Assembly (NCBI GenBank): GCA_009869945.1
Contig: WIXG01000081.1
Span: forward strand, 186,001 to 250,000
DNA: 64,000 nt
Direction: 5' to 3'
DNA from: Mesaphorura yosii
Lineage: Eukaryota; Arthropoda; Collembola; Poduromorpha; Tullbergiidae
Under the pieces are notes generated by a model. The model saw only the letters and a program-made list of their open reading frames with translations, was not told the origin of the DNA and did not search any database. Every line of letters begins with the position of its first letter. Position 1 is the stretch's first letter. The position numbers and the translations under genes were made by a program. This document shows positions 61,001-64,000 of this stretch, one piece after another.

Positions 61001-64000
61001 CCTGGCCTGGCATCGCTCGCTGCACTGGCTGGCCAAGAAGTTATTTATTGACCAGGGTGGTCCAATTCAGACTTGTGTTTACATACCTAATTCATGTGCG
61101 GTGCCTGCCGAACAGTCGAGTTTATCTTAATAAGAATCCATTATATTTAAATAACTACTCATATTCATAATTTTATTGAATGATGAATACCAGCAATCCA
61201 ACAACAGCCACAATTGGCAGATTGCTCCTTTGATTACGGTTTACGAATTAAGCTTCTTGTTCTCATTCATTTCCGATCGATCAGGCGCCGTGCTTGTCAT
61301 TGTTGTCTGAACTGAGCTGAGTCCAATACGCTTCAGATTCAAATCGAACTTCGATTGATTCATGACTTCCTTCATTAACGAGGCGCTCCATTGCTCGACC
61401 TCATCTCAACACCTGGCCAAGTGTCCAATTGCTCCAATTAAGGGTAAGGAAAGGTGAGCGCAACTTCCGTTTCGTTGATCTCACTCAGTTTCCCATTAAC
61501 AAAAAACAACATGCCCACCGAGAACATTTAATCTTTTGATTTGTGCATGTACATTTATTCATTCGAAACGGAGAATGTTACCAGCGTTCCTGACTTGACG
61601 CTGTTGCCGGCTGGAAGTAAATTCCAACGATACTACGCCTAGGCTCTGCTCGACTCGCGATCACGATCGTGTCGGCTGGCTTTAATGAGTGAAAGCTGTC
61701 TACCATTTTGTCAAAATCACTTTAGATCAACTGTTCACTGCTGCGCGCCGCCGCGAGCACGTACAAACCCGTTTGGACGAGTGACTAATAGCAGCAGGAG
61801 TCGTGTAAAACCTACTGACTGACATTCTGGACATGCGAGGCCGTCTTCACGTCGCGTCAAGACTTCAAGACAACGGACAAGTTTGCGTACAGCGACAGAA
61901 ACAGAAACAACTCTTCCGAGTCTACACACACAAGGCGTCAATCAATTCAAATCAGAATCAAGTTTCTGTTTACAATTTTACAGTGCGCAGCAGCAGCAGT
62001 GAATTAGTATGCAAGGCAGAAGTCAAGAGAATCATTCACTCCAGCACAGCACAGTGCAGTGACTGATTACTCGTACGTACGTGAAATTGGAACCTGTGAA
62101 ATTCCACCACTGCAAGATTGGCAGCCCTTTTAAAGCCTATTCAAGCGTTTAGCACGTAATTCATCTGCATTTGTGTTTAGCCAGTAAATAAATCATCGAC
62201 CGATAATAAAGCCTCATGAATCCACAAATCAATCAATACGAATAATACGATGGGAAACAGAATATCTTTTAGAACACGTTGGTATACAGCTCTAATGCAG
62301 AAACTCATAAATGGAATCTGCCTTGAATGAGACAGAAGAGTCTTGAAGCCCTATTCAGTTTGAAGATTTCGATTTCGGACCTCCAACACAGAAAGCAAGC
62401 GTGCAAATTCCGAAATTCCAAACTAAGAGCCTCATTTCGCGTTTAATTGCTCGATAAGCACAAAGTGATGTTTTATAGCTTAATGGACTTGATTCTTGAT
62501 TTTCACTGAACGCGAACTTTGATCGTCTTTCGTCCGTTGAACATTTAAACGTAGCAGCACGCAGGCTTTTAAATTTTAATTCTCTTCATTCGCATTCATT
62601 CGGTTTCAGTTTCAGACAAATCTCGTAACTCGCATAAACAACTCGGGCCGATTGGCGGCTGAGTGCTTTACAACTGATCACACGCATGTTTTGATTTTCG
62701 CAATCCATTTCAGACGTGTGAAGATTTATTGACTGTCATTGCCATTGCTTTTGCTTTTGCGTATTGCATTGTGGATTGCGGTGTGTGTTAACAAATTGCA
62801 AAGCTTGTTTTAATTTCTACGCTCGTGCGAATAAATGCAGGATCCGTGTGCCTTCGAGATTAGCGTGATAAATCACGGTACTTGTCTCGCATCAACGGAC
62901 AAGATAAGTAATCACATCAATCAGCAAGCAGTGCAGTGCTTCGGTTTGATAACTTCCTTCCTTGTTGGTTTTGCCTTTTGCTTTCGCGTCCGCGTCGAAT
63001 TTTTTGCTTAAAACACTTTATTTCAATCTTCGTTTGTGGTTGTGGTTCGATTTCATTTGGGCGAATGAGTCTCAGGATGACTGGAGTGAAATCATATGTG
63101 AAATGTTAACGAATGAAGACGGATGAATTATGCGGAAGCATGAAGCACGAACCACGAGAACACTGCCCTCGCACCAAAGAGCATTGAGCTCAAGACTCCA
63201 GGCTCAAGAATTTCATTCATAAAATCAAAACTTTGAACCTACGCTGCGTGTTTTGAGTAAATAATTCATGTTTTCGCTATTAAAGGTCAAAATCGGTAAA
63301 ATGATCAATTCATATTCCGAATTTGCACTGAATTTCGGGATGCTAAACCCCAAAATTCGATTCTCGTCCCGATTTTCAGCGCTGCTTTGGTCGAAATTAC
63401 GGGAACACACTTTCCACTTCGTTTACACGTGTATCGCTTGTAATGCAAATGAAATGAATGAAATACGTGAATGAATTAAGATTATTGCCAAATCTCAACA
63501 AGTCAAAGCTTTATAAGCGAAGAATTTAAAAGTTTACATTAAAGCTTATCACTTGCGTATTGAGTTAAGCTCCTTAAAAGGAATTACACTTGTCCACTTT
63601 CAAAGTCCAGGAGATAAGGTTTAAAATGCTTAATTTTGTGTATTCGTAATATTTGCATCATAATTTTCCAGTCACACGTCGCACGGCACGACGCTTCACG
63701 TTCACGCAGATTTGTTCCATTGATTCCAGTTCATCTCAGCGTCTCAGCACCGCAATGCAAAGCCAAGAACTTCATCTTTCGTCTTCTTCGTCTCGATTGC
63801 CATGTTTGGCAGAATTTTATTACCGTTCCATCCTTTTTCATGTAACTCCATTTCGCCCGGCATATTTCTGGCATCGTGCATTACTTTCTCGTGTAATGCA
63901 CTATTTTTACGGCCATAAACATTCATTAATCATGGCGAAGAGAAGAGCAGAAATTCTCGTCTTCGTCTCCTGCTAAATGAGAAATCGTGTGTCTTGCATC
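58089..64000. other. 5.9 kb non-coding interval upstream of the glutamate receptor
   Basis: This should contain, or lead toward, the missing signal-peptide exon and promoter of the receptor, but no candidate exon with a start, hydrophobic leader and phase-1 donor was convincing on the minus strand. Open frames on both strands (up to 158 codons, for example 58,278-58,754) have AT-rich, unremarkable composition. Around 61,650-62,090 the sequence becomes richer in GC with CAGCAGCAG and CAGCACAGCACAG runs and resembles the promoter-like zone at 23 kb; it may be the start of a plus-strand gene that runs out of the window. Confidence 0.4.

Noticed and set aside
1-64000. tRNA, rRNA and CRISPR features
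   Set aside because: No T-loop and acceptor-stem combination, rRNA core sequence or regularly spaced repeats were recognised when reading both strands; a covariance-model scan would be needed to exclude small RNA genes.

Overview
The window is eukaryotic and looks like arthropod nuclear DNA, most likely from a hexapod; a springtail is my best guess, not a proven assignment. The case rests on multi-exon genes with mostly short GT-AG introns (about 55-100 bases), an insect-type seven-pass chemosensory receptor, a Mp20-type muscle calponin-like protein and a kainate-like ionotropic glutamate receptor. There is no sign of bacterial gene structure. Gene models were built by hand from reading frames, splice signals, intron phases and remembered family sequences; no search was run.

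Layout. Bases 1-17,000 are gene-dense: PSME4/PA200 5' end (-), an unrecognised ORF (-), a BMCP1-type mitochondrial carrier (-), nuclear cap-binding protein CBP20 (+), cathepsin B (+), a zyxin/LPP-type LIM protein (-), splicing factor SPF45/RBM17 (-), a doubtful small ORF (-) and an unrecognised 710-residue TPR protein (-). Bases 17,000-37,900 are almost all non-coding. They hold a 3-exon gene for a 227-residue single-pass membrane protein, a possible 86-residue membrane microprotein and a fold-back element near 21.9-22.4 kb. Bases 37,900-48,000 hold tafazzin (+), RIC1 (+, 17 exons), a second fold-back element and Mp20 (+). Bases 48,200-58,100 are all minus strand: an uncertain small gene, the chemoreceptor and the glutamate receptor, which lacks only its signal-peptide end. 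The receptor's largest intron (about 2 kb) carries coding-like blocks on the opposite strand. Bases 58,100-64,000 show no convincing gene.

How the genes relate. Most are unrelated housekeeping functions: proteasome activation, mitochondrial transport, cap binding, splicing, lysosomal proteolysis, adhesion signalling, cardiolipin remodelling and Rab6/Golgi traffic. The only functional grouping suggested is the chemoreceptor beside the glutamate receptor. That receptor keeps recognisable ligand-binding lobes but has lost the near-universal SYTANLAAF gating motif and has a changed pore-tip. Two apparent GC-AG introns (carrier and cathepsin B) and two membrane proteins whose transmembrane helix is split by a phase-0 intron are the other unusual points.
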